Source of the DNA: Bacteroidia bacterium
GTDB lineage: Bacteria; Bacteroidota; Bacteroidia; AKYH767-A; OLB10
Reading direction: 5' to 3'
DNA: 17,422 nucleotides
Assembly: GCA_025450095.1 (NCBI GenBank)
Contig: JANWID010000041.1
Coordinates: forward strand, 1 to 17,422
The translations under genes and the position numbers were made by a program. The notes beneath the pieces are model-generated. The model saw only the letters and a list, made by a program, of their open reading frames with translations. It made no database searches and was not told where the DNA came from. Positions 15,376 to 17,422 of this stretch are shown here, piece after piece. Numbering within the stretch: position 1 is the first letter of the stretch; the number at the start of each line of letters is the position of its first letter.

Positions 15376-15431
15376 TTCCGCTAACTCACTTATAGCCGCT
15401 ATACTATAGCGCCAATACATCTAATTTGGCG
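15376..15431. repeat. Stacked palindromes at the 5' border of the propeller gene
   Basis: Three structures occur in 56 bases. TTCCGCTAAC (15376-15385) is the exact reverse complement of the GTTAGCGGAA at 13627-13636 on the far side of the gene. CGCTATA-C-TATAGCG (15397-15411) is a perfect 7-bp palindrome. CGCCAA (15410-15415) and TTGGCG (15426-15431) form a 6-bp stem. The rest of the 172-base gap between this gene and lepB is A+T rich, with no promoter recognised. Confidence 0.6.
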
Positions 15432-15502
15432 GGATTGACGAAGTAAATAGTCTATATAAAAATACAAAAAATCCTGATTCTATTTTCGTTTAATAACGAC
15501 TG

Positions 15503-16588
15503 TCAATCATGAATCAACCGGAACAACCTGTTCCACCGGATCTTATTAAAGAAGTTTCCATTCGCATTCCACGACATCCAGATAAATACTGCTTTTCCTA
15601 CAACATGATCTTCGGGAACAAAACCCCAGAAACGACCGTCAAGGGAATTATGACGATTATCTCCCATCATGAAATAATAATCCATTTTAAAAGTGTACGT
15701 GGTTGCAGGGGATCCGTTAAGAAGAACCTTACCATTAGATTCGGTGAGTGTATTGCCTTCGTATTTCGTGATGCAGCGTTTATACAACGCAATATTATTT
15801 GCATTCAGCGTAATTACATATCCAGCCCTGGGAACATAGAGCGGTCCGAAAAAATCCACATTCCACGGAAAATTCGGATCATGGGGATAGATATAATCTT
15901 CATAAACTCCCGAAGGTGCAGTAAGTTTTTTCACTGATTTCACATGAGGCAGCTTTGCAATTTCAGTTGCTGCTTCGCTGGTCATAAACAAACGGAAATC
16001 ACCTTCTGTCATGCCGGGACCACCTTCGGTAATATCCAGTTTTTCCAGTGTACGCTGGTTAAAACCGGAACCGTTGGTACTGACATCATAGATGAGTTGT
16101 CCTTTTTCAGGAAATGTTGTTGATTTTCCATTTATGACAACTCCCCCACCAACTACAGAAATTGTATCACCGGGAATGGCTACGCATCGTTTGATATAAT
16201 GGGTTTGTTTATCTACCGGACGTTCATCTTCCATCGGGTAATTGAAAACAACAATGTCGTTGTTTTTGATTTTTGAAAATCCCGGCAACCGGTAATATGG
16301 AAGCTTTATGGCTTCAGAGTACGACTTCCCTCCTATCAAAGGTAACTCCTGGTGTGCGAAAGGAAACGATAACGGTGTCATGGGTGTTCGTGCACCATAA
16401 TTCACCTTACTTACGAAAAGAAAATCACCAACGAGCAGACTTTTTTCCATCGAAGGAGTCGGAATGGTGAAAGCTTCAATCAGGAAAGTCCTGATAATTG
16501 TAGCAGCGATAACTGCGAAGATCAGGGCATCTACCCATTCACGTGTTTTGCTTTTACGGCCATCACTTTTCCAGAATTTCCAATTCAT
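15503..16588 (-). CDS. lepB: Signal peptidase I
   Basis: The protein has 361 residues. It removes signal peptides from exported proteins at the outer face of the inner membrane. A single N-terminal membrane helix (about 19-37) precedes the catalytic Ser in TIPTPSMEKSL (S46). The general-base Lys is in HYIKRCVAIPGD (K133), and the S26 box GDNRHNSLDGRFWG begins at about G309. The Ser-Lys dyad is intact. The distance between the Lys box and the GDNR box (about 175 residues) is longer than in the E. coli enzyme, as I expect for Bacteroidota LepB proteins, which carry an insertion there. The gene is preceded by dapB, 40 bases upstream on the same strand, and is probably co-transcribed with it. It would serve all signal-peptide-bearing products of this window. 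Confidence 0.98.
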   Translation of the reverse strand: MNWKFWKSDGRKSKTREWVDALIFAVIAATIIRTFLIEAFTIPTPSMEKSLLVGDFLFVSKVNYGARTPMTPLSFPFAHQELPLIGGKSYSEAIKLPYYRLPGFSKIKNNDIVVFNYPMEDERPVDKQTHYIKRCVAIPGDTISVVGGGVVINGKSTTFPEKGQLIYDVSTNGSGFNQRTLEKLDITEGGPGMTEGDFRLFMTSEAATEIAKLPHVKSVKKLTAPSGVYEDYIYPHDPNFPWNVDFFGPLYVPRAGYVITLNANNIALYKRCITKYEGNTLTESNGKVLLNGSPATTYTFKMDYYFMMGDNRHNSLDGRFWGFVPEDHVVGKAVFIWMSWNANGNFFNKIRWNRLFRLIHD

Positions 16589-16628
16589 AAAGGGTTGCGT
16601 TATTTTAGTTGTGGTATGATTGATTTAA

Positions 16629-17357
16629 TTAATCCGGTGAATTGAGCAGATCCTGCATCGAAAAAAAACCTTTCCGTGTGGATATCCATTGAGCAGCAAG
16701 CAAGGCACCCTGCACAAAACCCGAACGGTTCAGCGCTTCATGACGAAGTTCAAGTATATCTGCAGCCGAAGTATAACGTATAGTATGTATGCCGGTAACA
16801 TCACCTGTGCGATTCGAATGAATGGCAAGCAGATCTTCCGGAATATTTTTATCAGGATCGAGTATCCATTTCTTTTTCCTTACAAACTCATCCAGGATAT
16901 CATTTGCAATTGTAATGGCAGTGCCGCTGGGAGCATCCAGTTTGCGGGTATGGTGAACTTCTTCTATGCTAACGTCGTATGCCTGTTGGGAGTTCATGAT
17001 TTTTGCAAGCTTCCTGTTTAATTCAAACAAGATGTTTACCCCTATACTAAAATTGGAAGCATAAATCATGGAATGGCCACCTTGCTCACAACGTTGTTTG
17101 ACTTCAGGCAGCTCATCGTACCAACCTGTTGTACCCACCACAACCGGTATACCTGCTTCAAAGCATTTATAAACATTGTATACAACTGTGGCAGGTGTGC
17201 TGAATTCAATTACTACATCAGGTTTAATTTCAACCAGGTCATTAATGGCGTTTGCGTTTACCGAGCTGATCCGCATTACAATTTCATGCTGCTTTTCCAC
17301 TGCAGCCCGCTCCAGCTCTTTTCCCATCTTTCCATAACCGGTGAGTGCAATGCGCAT
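16629..17357 (-). CDS. dapB: 4-hydroxy-tetrahydrodipicolinate reductase
   Basis: The protein has 242 residues from the ATG at 17357. A TTG four codons upstream (17369) is in frame, but it overlaps the stop of the preceding gene, and the ATG puts the nucleotide-binding motif near the usual place. The enzyme reduces the product of DapA with NAD(P)H in lysine and diaminopimelate synthesis. The N-terminal Rossmann motif is GYGKMG (residues 7-12), followed by VVIEFSTPATV and VVGTTGW. The catalytic segment EVHHTRKLDAPSGTA holds H135, H136 and K139, matching H159, H160 and K163 of the E. coli enzyme. It is shorter than E. coli DapB (273 residues), mainly in the N-terminal half. Its start lies eight bases after the upstream stop and lepB follows after 40 bases, so the three are probably one operon. 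Confidence 0.97.
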   Translation of the reverse strand: MRIALTGYGKMGKELERAAVEKQHEIVMRISSVNANAINDLVEIKPDVVIEFSTPATVVYNVYKCFEAGIPVVVGTTGWYDELPEVKQRCEQGGHSMIYASNFSIGVNILFELNRKLAKIMNSQQAYDVSIEEVHHTRKLDAPSGTAITIANDILDEFVRKKKWILDPDKNIPEDLLAIHSNRTGDVTGIHTIRYTSAADILELRHEALNRSGFVQGALLAAQWISTRKGFFSMQDLLNSPD

Positions 17358-17365
17358 GGGCAAAT

Positions 17366-17422
17366 TCAAAATTGAATATTAAGGCCCAGGGTCGGTCCCT
17401 TTGCGATTCCGTTATAACCGGG
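17366..17422 (-). CDS. C-terminal end of an upstream gene, probably a DUF5683-type protein (partial)
   Basis: Eighteen codons run in from the window edge and end with TGA at 17368-17366, giving PGYNGIAKGPTLGLNIQF. Ending in a short amphipathic strand with a terminal Phe is typical of outer-membrane or beta-rich envelope proteins. In many Bacteroidota the gene before dapB-lepB encodes a DUF5683 protein, next to parA/parB, which would fit. The assignment rests on gene order only; too little is visible for a family call. Confidence 0.5.
   Translation of the reverse strand, partial: PGYNGIAKGPTLGLNIQF

Noticed and set aside
15331..15420. A 30-residue upstream extension of the propeller protein
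   Set aside because: The sequence is palindromic repeat DNA, and the ATG at 15330 gives a normal signal peptide.
17358..17369. TTG start for DapB four codons upstream
   Set aside because: It overlaps the stop codon of the preceding gene. The ATG at 17357 gives the expected position of the nucleotide-binding motif.

Overview
The window looks like a chromosomal segment of a member of the Bacteroidota. Three genes end in C-terminal domains of the type IX secretion (T9SS) type-A kind. Several upstream regions carry the Bacteroidota promoter element TAnnTTTG rather than a classical -35/-10. Shine-Dalgarno sequences are inconspicuous. The order dapB-lepB behind a short beta-strand-like C-terminus is a familiar Bacteroidota arrangement. 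No rRNA, tRNA, CRISPR array, insertion sequence or integrase was seen.

Layout. (i) 1-3281, minus strand: two secreted metallopeptidases, an M61 glycyl-aminopeptidase-like enzyme with a PDZ domain, followed by an M14 carboxypeptidase-like enzyme cut by the window edge. A good promoter lies just before the M61 start. (ii) 3282-3978: about 700 bases without a convincing gene, holding the M61 promoter, an 8-bp inverted repeat and a terminator-like hairpin just before dnaE. (iii) 3979-8089, plus strand: dnaE (replicative polymerase), a six-copy heptamer repeat, trxA and a strong terminator. (iv) 8087-9814, minus strand: a secreted T9SS-type protein and a seven-helix membrane protein. (v) 9902-10831, plus strand: a DUF58/vWA protein, divergent from the membrane protein. 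(vi) 10929-15330, minus strand, accessory-looking: a T9SS repeat protein, a decayed alpha/beta-hydrolase fragment, a membrane-anchored protein of unknown function, and a seven-repeat propeller-like T9SS protein. The last is flanked by inverted GTTAGCGGAA motifs and, on its 3' side, by a long imperfect palindrome resembling an integron attC site. (vii) 15503-17422, minus strand: lepB, dapB and the last 18 codons of an upstream gene, probably one operon.

The housekeeping parts (DNA synthesis, thiol redox, lysine/peptidoglycan precursor synthesis, signal-peptide removal) are ordinary. LepB would process the signal peptides of the exported proteins seen here. The most unusual stretch is about 12.3-15.5 kb. 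It combines a gene relic, an A+T-rich secreted repeat protein, and palindromic boundary elements that suggest a mobile or exchangeable cassette. This is inference from sequence structure alone; no recombinase is visible in the window.
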